Shown in pieces: positions 1-9,753 of a stretch of DNA of 64,000 bases (the first letter of the stretch is position 1; each line of letters starts with the position of its first letter). The stretch spans positions 434,001 through 498,000 of the forward strand of contig NC_011691.1 of assembly GCF_000150955.2 (NCBI RefSeq), written 5' to 3'. Position numbers and translations under genes: made by a program. The notes beneath the pieces are model-generated. The model worked only from the letters and a program-made list of their open reading frames with translations, was not told the origin of the DNA and did no database searches. The stretch is from Phaeodactylum tricornutum CCAP 1055/1 (lineage: Eukaryota > Bacillariophyta > Bacillariophyceae > Surirellales > Neidiaceae).

Positions 1-1554
1 CAAGCTGGAGACTACTATCCTGGTACGCAGGATCGAGTCTGTCTCATCCAGGGGAAACCGGAGAACGTCCGGACGGCTCTGCAACTCTTGTTGGCACGCT
101 TGTTCAAGTTGCAGTCCGATCAACATGCGCAACAGCTGGCGTGGCAGCTACAGCGACCAAAGGGAGAAACGCCATCCTTTGACTTCGTCGTCCGTTTGTT
201 GATTCCAACAGCGAGTGGTGGAATGATCATTGGAAAAATGGGATCGAATATCAAGTACTTAGAAGAAACAAGCGGTGTCTCTTCGGTCCGATTGTCGTCG
301 AAGGAAAGCAATACTGACGGGAACTTTCCGTCTGCCGCTATCTTGTCGGCTACGGCCGAACGTGTAGTAAAGGTGACCGGCTCGAGTTTGGAGTGTTGCC
401 TGCAATGCGTCTTCTTGATTGCAGAAAACTTGCTGATTCATCCCGATGTCTCGAGGTATTCAAACATGACAACGAGCTATTCGCGCATTCTTTCCGAAGG
501 CGCCGCTATGACTGTACCGTATGGGTCGTCCGTCGCCGTACCGCAGGTGTCAAACATGCCACGAAATCGGCCGATTCTGGATTCACTAACTGGTACACCT
601 CGTCATTTGTCGTTGGATCAGCACCAGCTTCATCACCGTCCACCTACAGCACTATGGGAATGTACACAACCGGGTCCACAGTCATCTTTCATTCCACGGG
701 CTGGTACTTTGAAGCAGCGAAGACCGCAGGACGTTCACGCAAACCAACGAAGAATTGTATCATCACCTGATCTCCCAGGTATGGGATTAAACCAGCACAG
801 CTTAAACGAGCCAAACACTCCAGATCGATTTTCTGGCTATAGCCCAAGTCTGAGCAGACCATCGTATTCTTTTGTCGACCATCCAGCAGGCTTGAATGCT
901 GACCAAGCGCCACTATTCCCAGTCCCACAATCATCATCGCTGGAATCGTCATCGATCACCGCTGACCAGTACGTTGGATATAATCTGTCGGAGCCAGACT
1001 TGCTGGCAATGCACATGAATCAATCGATGCAGGTAGGCGGGGCTCAACCGTCGCCGTCTAGTGTGTCGCCATTCTCCAACACGCTCGTACCCCAAACTTC
1101 TACAACAACAACACATGGCAATTTTCAAGCACAGATGTTTGTGCCAGATACAATGGTTGGATCCATCTTGGGAAGGGAAGGTCGTACTCGAAATGAGCTG
1201 GAAAGGAGGTCGGGAACAAGCATTCGTATAAGCCAGAGAGGAGAATTTGTGCCTGGGACGCGACTGCGAATCGTTACGATAGTCGGACCGTCGGCGCAAT
1301 GTGTGTGGCAGGCCCAATACAGGATGAATCAGCGCATGGTGCTGCCTCCGACCGCTTCGTACCCGCCGCAACAACAAAAACAGTCGTCACCGCCGCTGGA
1401 GGGCCCCAGAATTCCTCAGGCACAAGTAAGCATAGAGCACGGTTACGGTCCATCCGAGCATGTGGTGCCTTTTGCAACGGACGCTTCGAGGAATGCATTG
1501 GCAACGGACAGCTCGCAGTGCAGTAACTCTCCTTCACCGCCCTCGTCCTCATGA
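1..1554 (+). CDS. KH-domain RNA-binding protein, Nova/PCBP-like (5' end outside window)
   Basis: The reading frame is open from base 1, so the start codon lies to the left; the codon at 88 is TTG and is not a real start. The first 30 residues (QAGDYYPGTQDRVCLIQG and on) match the end of a KH domain as in Nova and poly(C)-binding proteins. A second KH domain follows at about 190-470 with the RNA-binding loop GKMG, then a long Gln/Ser/Pro-rich linker, then a third KH domain at about 1125-1345 with loop GREG. The KH1-KH2-linker-KH3 order is that of Nova/PCBP proteins, which bind short pyrimidine-rich motifs and act in splicing or mRNA stability. The Ser/Gln-rich tail ends at a TGA at 1552. Function by homology; RNA targets are unknown. 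Confidence 0.85.
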   Translation, partial: QAGDYYPGTQDRVCLIQGKPENVRTALQLLLARLFKLQSDQHAQQLAWQLQRPKGETPSFDFVVRLLIPTASGGMIIGKMGSNIKYLEETSGVSSVRLSSKESNTDGNFPSAAILSATAERVVKVTGSSLECCLQCVFLIAENLLIHPDVSRYSNMTTSYSRILSEGAAMTVPYGSSVAVPQVSNMPRNRPILDSLTGTPRHLSLDQHQLHHRPPTALWECTQPGPQSSFIPRAGTLKQRRPQDVHANQRRIVSSPDLPGMGLNQHSLNEPNTPDRFSGYSPSLSRPSYSFVDHPAGLNADQAPLFPVPQSSSLESSSITADQYVGYNLSEPDLLAMHMNQSMQVGGAQPSPSSVSPFSNTLVPQTSTTTTHGNFQAQMFVPDTMVGSILGREGRTRNELERRSGTSIRISQRGEFVPGTRLRIVTIVGPSAQCVWQAQYRMNQRMVLPPTASYPPQQQKQSSPPLEGPRIPQAQVSIEHGYGPSEHVVPFATDASRNALATDSSQCSNSPSPPSSS

Positions 1555-2703
1555 ATCCAGTACTCACTTTCTCTCTCATTCAAACCCTACATTGCATACA
1601 AAACTCTATCTCATCCAGCTAAAGGAGGGAGTCATGAATTCTGCTGAAGCAAAAAAGCAAAAAAAACAGCAGAAGAAGCACGCAGCAAAATGAGCCGATT
1701 TAAAATTTTCTTTTGGTAAACTTGTTCAATGGTAATCGACTTCGCCTCGGGAGAAACGTTGACTTGTAACATTCATTTGTGTGGAATATTCGTATCCAAC
1801 GGGTTCAAACTAGGTCTAGGTTAGCTTGTCTTGCCCTCGGCTTCTTAGAAGCGTGCTGTTAAGCAACATTCTCACATACCTCACTTTAGGAAAACACTAT
1901 CTTCTCACTGCCTCCCGCTTAAATTGATAGACATTATCCCACAATGCGCAACCGGTCTCTATTGACTACGGTTCTAGAAATGGCTGACGAGACCAGCGCT
2001 TCTCTGGGGTCTGCTAGCAAATCGATTGGTGCACGACGGAAAGCGGAATATTTGTGTATGAATTTTAGGTCGACGTGTCATATGTCATTGATATTGCACA
2101 ACGACCAAAACCTGTTACTCCCAAACCAAAGCTGCAGTGTCGAAAAAAAAACGATTCTCCGGTTGTCATCGAGGGCATCCATTCAACACATCGAACAATA
2201 ATTGAAATTAGACACTTTTGTAGTCTATGATATTTTAAGACATGTACGGAGGAAAGTCAAAATGCCCGGGCAATAGCGTCGATCTATCCCTACCAAAATT
2301 ATGCCGTTTCTTCTTACAGTTAGTCATGTGACTAAAGGCAAATCAATGGATGAAAATTATTTAACTATTTGGAAGTTTTCGACTGCGAGACTTTTTGTTC
2401 TCTGCCGGATTCGATGCCCTAATGTAAGTTCACCCTTATCTTACTAATGGAAACGACAAACCCTGTGTAAATAGTGAAACGGAGAAAGAAATCACTTTTC
2501 TTTCTGAAATAGGGGGATTTTGGTCTCAAAGGCAGTTCCGATGCCTGCACGCAGATTGTGGAGAGGCCAAGCATGCAAAGCGAACTGACCAGTTAAATCG
2601 TAAGACGCCAGTTCTTGTTCACTGTCAAGTTACAAAACAACTTCACACTTTTTGTTGAACCCCAAAAATCCATACCATCCTGTATAGCGCATACAAAGCA
2701 AAG
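1555..2703. other. intergenic, no supported gene
   Basis: About 1.1 kb with no convincing gene. It holds a 19-codon Lys/Gln-rich ORF at 1634-1693 that could be a leftover or terminal exon but has no support, and an 85-codon ORF at 1944-2201 with no recognisable features. The motif TCACTGTCAA occurs at 2619-2628, about 75 bases before the next start codon. Confidence 0.5.
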
Positions 2704-3309
2704 ATGAGTTCTACCATATTCCCCGATAGCATGAACAATCTACTTGACATGGAAATGCTCAACGAAGAAATCAGTCGGCGTATCAAGAGTGCCAAAAAAG
2801 AAAATGCAGGCGCCGAGCAGGACAACATTTCGGTTGGTAATCGAACGCAAGTTGACAATGATGTCAGCATCTATTTTCTGCAAGCCCGTAAGGATTTTTG
2901 GCTGCATCGCATTGTTTTGGAGTCTGAGAGACTTTGGTGCAATCCATCGACTCGTCGAATTTGGTCTTACTTTGGGCTTCCTTATGATACCCTACGGCCA
3001 GCCTGGAAACGACAGACGTACCAGTGGATTAAAGATGCTATACAGTTAGAAGAAGTCTCAGACGAAACAATCAAAATCTTATTCAATGTATATGTTGAAA
3101 AGTTTGAACAGCTGACGGAAGTACTTGGATCGAGAAAACGAAGGGTCGACTTCGAAAAATCCGTTGCAAAATATGAACACATTCTTATTGCGTTAAACCT
3201 GGCATCGGGATCTGTGAGCAGGACTTTGTCGGAAGCTTCCGTAGACTTGGAAGGACCAAGTGTCATCTTCTATTTGCTCCAGCAGTGCCCGGGCCTTTTG
3301 CAGCTGTGA
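2704..3309 (+). CDS. hypothetical protein, 201 aa
   Basis: An intact ATG-to-TGA frame of 201 codons. No family is recognised. The N-terminal 55 residues are acidic and polar. The middle is rich in Trp and Tyr (for example WLHRIVLESERLWC and IWSYFGLPYDTLRPAWKR), followed by a predicted helical stretch with charged residues and a Leu-rich C terminus. There is no signal peptide or membrane segment, so a soluble cytosolic or nuclear protein is the simplest reading. The composition looks like a real folded protein rather than a chance ORF, and the upstream spacer carries a TCACTGTCAA motif of the kind seen before other genes here. Further exons cannot be excluded. Confidence 0.55.
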   Translation: MSSTIFPDSMNNLLDMEMLNEEISRRIKSAKKENAGAEQDNISVGNRTQVDNDVSIYFLQARKDFWLHRIVLESERLWCNPSTRRIWSYFGLPYDTLRPAWKRQTYQWIKDAIQLEEVSDETIKILFNVYVEKFEQLTEVLGSRKRRVDFEKSVAKYEHILIALNLASGSVSRTLSEASVDLEGPSVIFYLLQQCPGLLQL

Positions 3310-3954
3310 AAACTGCGGGGGCATACAAGGAATAAACAAAATGACATAGAAATGGACTATAGCATCTATTCTTGCTGGACTATCAACGTGTTGCGAGCTT
3401 TCGCTTTTTTCACATAGACATTCATGTTGATACTAACATGCTACAAGCCACTTTGTATGAACGGAAAGGTGTCGCAACATGTTACCAGACACTTTAGTTA
3501 TTATTTTTGTAAACGAATATCGGCAGCTATATAGAGAAAAAGAGTGGTAGCATCATCTGGCGAGTGTGGAGAAGGCTGGCAGTATCATCTGATCCCGTAA
3601 GTTCGTCGCGGAGCTTTATCTGTTCTTCCTCTGACTGTGGCAGCATTATGACAGCAGGCGACTCGTTTGGCAAATCCTTATTCGAAAAAAGGTTGCCTAA
3701 TCGATGTCGTCCTCAGTAAAATCTATTTTGAACTTGGAAACTTAAACGGGTTCGAGGATCACGTCGATTTCTGTACGGCACGCACGATACGTGATTTTTA
3801 AGGAAAGTCGAGTTGCCTTTGTTAAATTCACCCTTTTACAGTCCGAGAAACTGATTCAGTGTCGAGGCCGCGTTGATATACAACTTCCTGTAAACATTGG
3901 CGCTCTTCGCATCGATAACTTACTGTCAGGCTGTCGGTCATTTAATTCATCGTC
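3310..3954. other. intergenic
   Basis: No gene seen. The last part is the likely promoter of the plastid protein gene; an ACTTACTGTCAGG stretch at 3918-3930 lies 25 bases before its ATG. Confidence 0.5.
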
Positions 3955-4500
3955 ATGAAGCAATTCCGTTTTGCTCTCTTCTGCTTTGCGAGCATTTCTC
4001 GTGCCCGAGCGTTTGCTCCATGGAGACCCCATCGCATCTTTGACCTTTGTCCCCATGAAAAGCGCCCTTGCCAATTGGGTACGACAATTTGCTACCGCTC
4101 AACAATTACCAGTCGGTTTGCTGAACTTGACAGCTCGCCCCTGAGTGAATCTGACCAAATATTTCTCGGAATTGCCGGGACACTGGCTGCTCTGATTACC
4201 ATTTACTCTGAGTTCACTCTAAAGACAACCGGATGTGGTCTTCCGGCGGGTCCTTTTGGCTTGGTCGGTGCTGTAGAAGGCATCAGCTACCTCGCAATCG
4301 TAGGAATTACAGCATATTCCCTTGTCACAAAATTTCGAACTGGATCGGGTTTGCCAGCGGGACCTGCCGGAGTTCTAGGCGTAGCCGAAGGTCTTTGCTT
4401 TACGGCGATTGTTACCGGTCTTGTCGTACTTGGGTTTCAAGTTGTGGACTATGGTTATATCCCGAACGCTGTCCCAATGGAAGGGGGGATGTGCAGCTAA
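3955..4500 (+). CDS. plastid-targeted membrane protein with GLPAGP repeats
   Basis: The protein has 181 aa. The N terminus (MKQFRFALFCFASISRARAFAP) is a signal peptide ending in AFAP, the cleavage motif of proteins imported into the four-membrane plastids of diatoms, where the Phe after the cut is essential. After a transit-like Ser/Thr/Arg stretch there are about four hydrophobic segments. Two similar halves each contain GLPAGP followed by a Gly/Val/Leu-rich segment with a Glu-Gly (VEGISY, AEGLCF), so the membrane part looks like an internal duplication. I do not recognise a named family. Location is well supported by the presequence; thylakoid or envelope placement is inference. Single exon with a clear ATG. 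Confidence 0.75.
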   Translation: MKQFRFALFCFASISRARAFAPWRPHRIFDLCPHEKRPCQLGTTICYRSTITSRFAELDSSPLSESDQIFLGIAGTLAALITIYSEFTLKTTGCGLPAGPFGLVGAVEGISYLAIVGITAYSLVTKFRTGSGLPAGPAGVLGVAEGLCFTAIVTGLVVLGFQVVDYGYIPNAVPMEGGMCS

Positions 4501-5552
4501 AAACAGCGTATCAACTGATACTAGATCTTGAGAAAGGACACGGTCCTTCTAGCCTCTTTTGCCAATTTTGATGCGACTGTCGTTCAACTACGGATAAAAG
4601 ACAACTGGAGAGCCAACCCTTGCTTAGTTTGGCAATTTCATTTCCAGAATATGCAAAAAGTCATTCTTGAAAAACTCTTTTGATCATAGCAGCATGATAG
4701 AGGAAGCGAAAAGGCATAGACGGAGAAGAGCAATGCCAAAGATAAGCAGCCAACAGTGAATGTTTTCCTTTGACTAAGCCATGAAATCATCATAGAAGCT
4801 GCAAGCTAGGGAAAATCAAACAACAATAATCCCGCGCCGAGGAATTTTAAAATTTTTTACCGCTTACTGTTAGACTATTTTGATTCCCCGCCCCCTCTAG
4901 AAATGATTTCCGGTCCATATTTATTCTGCTTGAAAGGCTGAATATTATCATTGAGCTAATAGGCAATCAGGGGCCTCGTAAACATACCTAGAGCAAAATT
5001 TGGCCAGTCAATGCTTTCATTAGCGGCTGACTGTGGGCCTTTTAACTGAATGGATAGGGTTACACTCTATGGTTGCTCATGCTTACAGCTGTAGCATGGG
5101 GAAGGAAGAATACTGAGCGAGAATCTTCAACTAGCCTGGACAGAACTGGCTTGAGTTTTACTGTGAGCTAGCTAGAAAAACTAACGAAAGAGGCTCACAC
5201 GAGCAGTCCTGTTTCGTTACCCAATCACGCGTAGCCTCATCACTCCCCTCAAAAGGCGAAAAATTTCTCGGAAGATACCGATGTAGAAGAAATGATCTTG
5301 ACTTAGAAAGTAGTACAGCTAAATTATATCCAGAACACACAATCGGCGACACCACTCCATTGATACATGTTCCGGTTGGGAGAGAAGCAGTTCATGCCCA
5401 ACAGGACTACTGATCTATCTTTGGAATCATCCCAATCCCCTCTTCACTTGATTATTCAGAAACAGTTTACGTTCTCGATCGATACCTGAAGGTTTTCTAC
5501 TCGACGTTTCACATTCCTTCAGTTGATTGTTTTCTGTCTTCTCTATTGAGAA
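4501..5552. other. intergenic, about 1 kb
   Basis: No supported gene on either strand; the short frames lack family features. It is the terminator region of the plastid protein gene and the promoter of the MFS gene. The decamer TTACTGTTAG occurs at 4864-4873. Confidence 0.5.
4864..4873 (+). promoter_or_regulatory. TTACTGTTAG motif
   Basis: One of six exact copies (both strands) of this decamer in the window; five of them are intergenic. Role unknown. Confidence 0.3.
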
Positions 5553-7019
5553 ATGCTGCTCCACCTAAACCAAGTTGACGAAGACAGTAGTCACGCTGCT
5601 CGCTTTGCCATCCTTTTTTACATCATGGTTAGTTTGACGCTCTGTGGTGGTACCGTCTTTGGCTTTGCCGGTCTCAAGACCGTGCTCCTTGATGAAAGCG
5701 TATACGCTGAGCTCTGTAGTGACTTCAACGGCGACGGTGCCACATATACACCCTGTAACGCCCAAATGCTACGTCTCGATCTCATGTTCACCCTCGCCTC
5801 TAGTCTCTTTTCGGCCTACTTGCTACCCGCGGGCTTGTTGCTGCGGAGTATGGGACCCCGAGCTTGCTTCTTGCTCGGTTTTGCCCTCGTGATCATCGGC
5901 AGTGGATTATTTGTCGTGGCCAATTCCCGAACCTTTGACGTCTACATCGTGGCCTTTGTCTTGATTGGTACGGGTAATCCACTTTTGTACATTGCGGCCT
6001 TCAACTTCAGCAAGCTTTACCCATCCAGCTCCAATTTACTGTTGAGTATATTCATTGGCTGCTTTGGGTTTTCTGCCATCGTATTTTACCTCTTTGATGA
6101 AGTGCACTTTATATACGGACTGACATCGCAACAGCTTTTTCGAGCCTTTGTGTTCCTGCCCGCGTCTCTAGCCTTGATTGGTATGTTTGTGCTGCCCAAA
6201 GATGTCTACCACGTCATGAGGCAAAGGAAGCTTTCAGCCGCATCCAACGCCGTGGCCGAAAGCGACGTAGCCGACGGTGCCAGCGAAAAGACCCCATTGC
6301 TAGAAAGCAACGAACAGAACGGGGTGGCATGGGATGGCAACAGTACTGCGACGACGGCCGTCGCCGCCGGTGACACCAATAAAGCGAAGAACACTAGCTT
6401 CATCGGCGTCCCGTTGAAGGACGCCAGCCTATCACGGCAACTGCGATCTGCTCCATTTTTTGCGCAAATGGCTTTCTTCTCCTGGGGTATGCTGCATCTA
6501 AATTTTTATTTGGGTACCATCTACGATCAACTGCTATTGTTGGATGATACGGGCGGAGCGCTGGCCGATGTTATGATCGACGTCTTTAGTCTGTCGTATC
6601 CCTTTGGATGTTTAGCTTCCATTTTGCCAGTCGGACTGTTGGTCCGGAATTGTTCCGTATCGACCAGTCTGTATACCTACTGTGCGGTTAACTTGATATT
6701 TTCCAGCATGGCTTTGCTACCCAATTTATCGGCACAGTGGATCACGATTCATATGTTCATACTCGTTCGCGTGGCCTTTTTCACTGTTATGAGTACCTAT
6801 TCAGCCAATGTCTTTGGGTTTGCTAATCTCAGTACCATGTTTGGGGCCGCAGGGTGTGTCGCCGGAATGGTATCACTGGGATCTTCCGGTCTCAACTACG
6901 TTGCTCTGACCGTTCAAGACGACTTCACCCTCGTCAACGGCTTTATGTTGGCGGGGGCCGTCCTCAATTTTACGTTTCCGTACACCGTCAAAGTATTTTG
7001 GGAAAACAAACAACACTAA
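5553..7019 (+). CDS. MFS transporter, SLC43-like
   Basis: A 488-aa protein with about 12 hydrophobic segments and a long polar loop in the middle (about residues 225-305, rich in Ala, Asp, Glu and Asn), the usual MFS 6+6 plan. The first segment and following loop (GTVFGFAGLKTVLLDE, then a cysteine pair) resemble the SLC43 branch, which includes the yeast protein Fmp42. Animal SLC43 members move large neutral amino acids or purine bases; the substrate here cannot be read from the sequence. There is no plastid or mitochondrial presequence, so plasma membrane or endomembrane is likely. The start is a clear ATG and the gene is one exon. The MFS assignment is firm; the subfamily is tentative. Confidence 0.8.
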   Translation: MLLHLNQVDEDSSHAARFAILFYIMVSLTLCGGTVFGFAGLKTVLLDESVYAELCSDFNGDGATYTPCNAQMLRLDLMFTLASSLFSAYLLPAGLLLRSMGPRACFLLGFALVIIGSGLFVVANSRTFDVYIVAFVLIGTGNPLLYIAAFNFSKLYPSSSNLLLSIFIGCFGFSAIVFYLFDEVHFIYGLTSQQLFRAFVFLPASLALIGMFVLPKDVYHVMRQRKLSAASNAVAESDVADGASEKTPLLESNEQNGVAWDGNSTATTAVAAGDTNKAKNTSFIGVPLKDASLSRQLRSAPFFAQMAFFSWGMLHLNFYLGTIYDQLLLLDDTGGALADVMIDVFSLSYPFGCLASILPVGLLVRNCSVSTSLYTYCAVNLIFSSMALLPNLSAQWITIHMFILVRVAFFTVMSTYSANVFGFANLSTMFGAAGCVAGMVSLGSSGLNYVALTVQDDFTLVNGFMLAGAVLNFTFPYTVKVFWENKQH

Positions 7020-7346
7020 CTATAAGTTTTAATAAAGACTTACGTAAAGTGAATCGAAAAGTAGGTTTTGAAAAGTACTGACTTAAATGCGCCTTCGTTA
7101 TTCACTGTCAGGCTACTATTGACGGTTTACACATCAAGTCTATCCAATAAACGGTAGTCACCTAGGACATTCGAATACGTCGATTTAGTCGTAATCTTGT
7201 CGTCAGACGACGACGATTCGTTATACTGCTTGGCCATTACATGAGCAATTAATTCCGAACCGAGAGGAACACGTTGGGTATTGCGGCAAAGCTGAAGGTG
7301 GCCTTACCCAAAGGACTGCAGGCGCCTTATTTCCAGTAAAACAGCA
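7020..7346. other. intergenic
   Basis: Holds the 3' end of the MFS gene (AATAAA-like run near 7031) and the likely promoter of the small spliced gene; TTCACTGTCAGG lies at 7101-7112. No gene seen. Confidence 0.45.
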
Positions 7347-7936
7347 ATGAACCGCAGCTTTTGTTTGGTTCGGTCCGCTCTGGCTCTCAATAGCCGTATA
7401 GCCAGTTGCGCGCTGGAGCCACGGGCCTCGGTGCTCTTCCAACTAACATCGTCGCGTTCGGCCCGTCAACGAGGCTTCAGTTCCGAAGGGGGTACAGAGG
7501 ACAGTTTACACTCGAGCGAGTACGTAGCCGATTGACGCTTTTGAATTTTTTTACGAGGGCCTTCTGTCATACAACCATTCTCGTCTACTGTTGTTGAACC
7601 CTCACAGTTATTCGTTGTGTTCGCAGCATTGCCTTTAAACCAGCAGAATCAGGTTGGGGGTAAGTATGTCTCTAGGAAAAGCAACGGATCCGATCCGATG
7701 AGCCTGAGAAACTCGGGATCTCCTGACCAATCCTTGTCTAACGGCATTTACTGGCCTTCTCTCCTTTTCTTCCTCTTCCCTTCCGTCCTTTCGCTTCGGT
7801 ATGCAGTGCCGGAAAAAAATACGCTCAAAACTTCGACACAATCTTCAGCCAGATACAAAAAACCACAAAACAGTCGAACGATACCACCACTCCGACAACA
7901 TCTTATCCTCCCTGTAAAGAGGGAGAACTCGCATGA
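7347..7936 (+). CDS. small mitochondrial-type protein, three exons (111 aa)
   Basis: Proposed exons: 7347-7519, 7627-7659 and 7807-7936. The donors read GTACGT and GTAAGT; the acceptors end TTCGCAG and TATGCAG, the last after a pyrimidine-rich tract. All phases fit (173 + 33 + 130 = 336 nt) and give one frame to the TGA at 7934. The N terminus is Arg/Ser/Ala-rich without acidic residues for about 45 residues and ends RGFSS, a typical mitochondrial presequence. The mature part contains ESGWGAGKKYAQNFDTIF, then a Thr/Ser-rich tail. I cannot name the family, but such a Gly-Trp-Gly motif before a Tyr/Phe/Asp helix looks conserved. The unspliced frame stops at 7535. The exon model is an inference from splice sites and phase. 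Confidence 0.6.
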
Positions 7937-8140
7937 CGAAGATACCGTGTCTATAAAGGATTGGAAGGCATATGAGAGACACCGGCGGTTACATAATCTG
8001 CATTGTAAAGCGAAACATGCAGTAAATTTTAATTTCGTCTATCGTGTACCCGGTAACCACTTTTAGATATAAAATGGTTTTGTAGAACTTCAGCATTTTC
8101 ACAAAGAAGCTAGCAGTCGAGCTGGCTCCCTCAAGAAGTG

Positions 8141-9130
8141 CTATGTGTCGTTGCTCCTGCACCCCAATTGTCGATTCCATAGGAACTCTAACAGGATTGA
8201 GCGACACTGCAGGCAAGTCAACGAGTCATGTAACAGACCTTGCATGCGGGCAATGTCGTCGAGGTCGTATCGAAAAGGAAAGGTCATGGCTTCGTCTAGC
8301 TCTGCGGAATCTTTCAGAACGACGACGAAACCGAACAGTTCCTGATTGGAAAAGGAAGAGTTCACGGGCCAGCCAGTAGTGGTCAAAGAGTTGGTCTCCT
8401 CGGACCCACCTTTGTGCGATTCGCGGAATTGATTCATACAGGTCATTGACTGCAAGTCGGATTGTTCCACACCCAACTCCCGTCGGAGGATGCGCAAGGC
8501 TGTGTCTCGATAATGGTTACCGAGATCGCTCCTCGTGAGCGGCGCAACTCGTCCACCACAAAAATCCAGAGTGGGGCGCTGGAGTCCGACGCGGTATTGG
8601 GGTCGGGGAAAGACCAGGGCATTGTTTTGCAAGGTCAATACGATCAAGCTATGATCCTTTTCGACTCGCCAGTAGTCCAAGTCTTCTTGTAGTGGCGACT
8701 GGGTATGCGTTGTTGATGGATTGTCTCGCCATCGCTCGCAACGCAAGGTAAGCCACGGTGACGAAATTGTGGTGACTGTGGAAATCAGTCTCCATGGCTC
8801 CGTTTGTTCCGTGATCCAATTGGCCACCGACTCGCTGTCATACGTAGTATAGTTCATATCGTTCTGCTCCGCATTCACGACGCCGTACCGTTGCGTATTC
8901 CTAATTCGACGGGTATTTACCGCCAACGTGAACGATTGTACCGACGAGCGATGAGGCCTTGCTGTCAATGAGAGCACTGATCGACCCGGGAGCCCAAATA
9001 TACCAAGATGAAGTCGGCAAAGATAATCGGCGTTGTTGTTCGTCCCGATCCAGGCGATCGCGAAAGTCGGGAATGCCAATATGACGATCCTCAGGGCAAC
9101 GATCATTCGGCCACCCGCTAGGAATACCAT
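8141..9130 (-). CDS. Nudix hydrolase, GDP-mannose hydrolase-like box
   Basis: A 329-aa protein on the minus strand with an ATG at 9130; a second ATG eight codons later begins the hydrophobic stretch MIVALRIVILAFPTFAIAWIG, so a signal peptide or anchor is likely and the later start is possible. After a long variable region comes the Nudix fold: a strand HSLIVLTLQNNALVFPRPQ, then CGGRV and, about 20 residues on, ALRILRRELGV. This differs from the usual REuxEExGu box, with two of the acidic residues replaced, but resembles the GGRV...ELG box of GDP-mannose mannosyl hydrolases, which cleave a nucleotide sugar by a modified mechanism. The substrate is therefore a guess; a degenerate, inactive Nudix protein is the alternative. 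It ends convergently with the small spliced gene. Confidence 0.6.
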   Translation of the reverse strand: MVFLAGGRMIVALRIVILAFPTFAIAWIGTNNNADYLCRLHLGIFGLPGRSVLSLTARPHRSSVQSFTLAVNTRRIRNTQRYGVVNAEQNDMNYTTYDSESVANWITEQTEPWRLISTVTTISSPWLTLRCERWRDNPSTTHTQSPLQEDLDYWRVEKDHSLIVLTLQNNALVFPRPQYRVGLQRPTLDFCGGRVAPLTRSDLGNHYRDTALRILRRELGVEQSDLQSMTCMNQFRESHKGGSEETNSLTTTGWPVNSSFSNQELFGFVVVLKDSAELDEAMTFPFRYDLDDIARMQGLLHDSLTCLQCRSILLEFLWNRQLGCRSNDT

Positions 9131-9753
9131 CTGAGGTACCCCGTTATCGTCGGGGACGAGACCGATCTTCCCACCAATCCCTTCCGTGCTGCTGCCGTTG
9201 TCACAACGAATTGTTGACTGTCGATGATGTTACACTTTTTGTATCCGGCCGACGTACTGGGCTTTGGGTCGGTCGAACGGATCCGATGGATGCGCGCTTC
9301 TCGTCGAGAATGCGAAGCGAAGTGGAAACGGAACAATCGGGAGTCGTCGAACAGTTGACTTATTGCGGGACTCGGTTCACGAGTGAGCGAGGGCCACATT
9401 TCCTGTCCGTTGCTTTTTCGTGGAATCTAAGTGTAAATTTAGAGAAATATTGCGAAAGCTACCGACTCCCAAAGAATCGATCAAGGAATGCATAGGCAGT
9501 AAATGCTGCCGTCTAGTCGTAATTTACATTGTCCAGTTTGTTTTAATAGAACAATGAGATTAATCTAAAACGAGAGGTGGCGTGGATATGTGTGCGGATG
9601 CAAAACTGCCGAGAGTGCCATCGTCTACTCACAGTCAATGAGCTACACACAATCACACCGTAGTTCGAGGGCGTTTATCGTATCCCAACCAAAAAAGTCC
9701 GTACGTACCGAGGCCCAACAGAGATACCAGCCACTACCACCCATAACCTGAGC
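9131..9753. other. intergenic
   Basis: Upstream of the Nudix gene and downstream of P5CS. No gene is supported; the 93-codon minus-strand frame at 9118-9399 looks like chance. CTCACAGTCAATG lies at 9628-9640. Confidence 0.45.

Noticed and set aside
1944-2201. 85-codon ORF after the KH gene
   Set aside because: Has an ATG but no domain, targeting signal or splice context; length is within chance.
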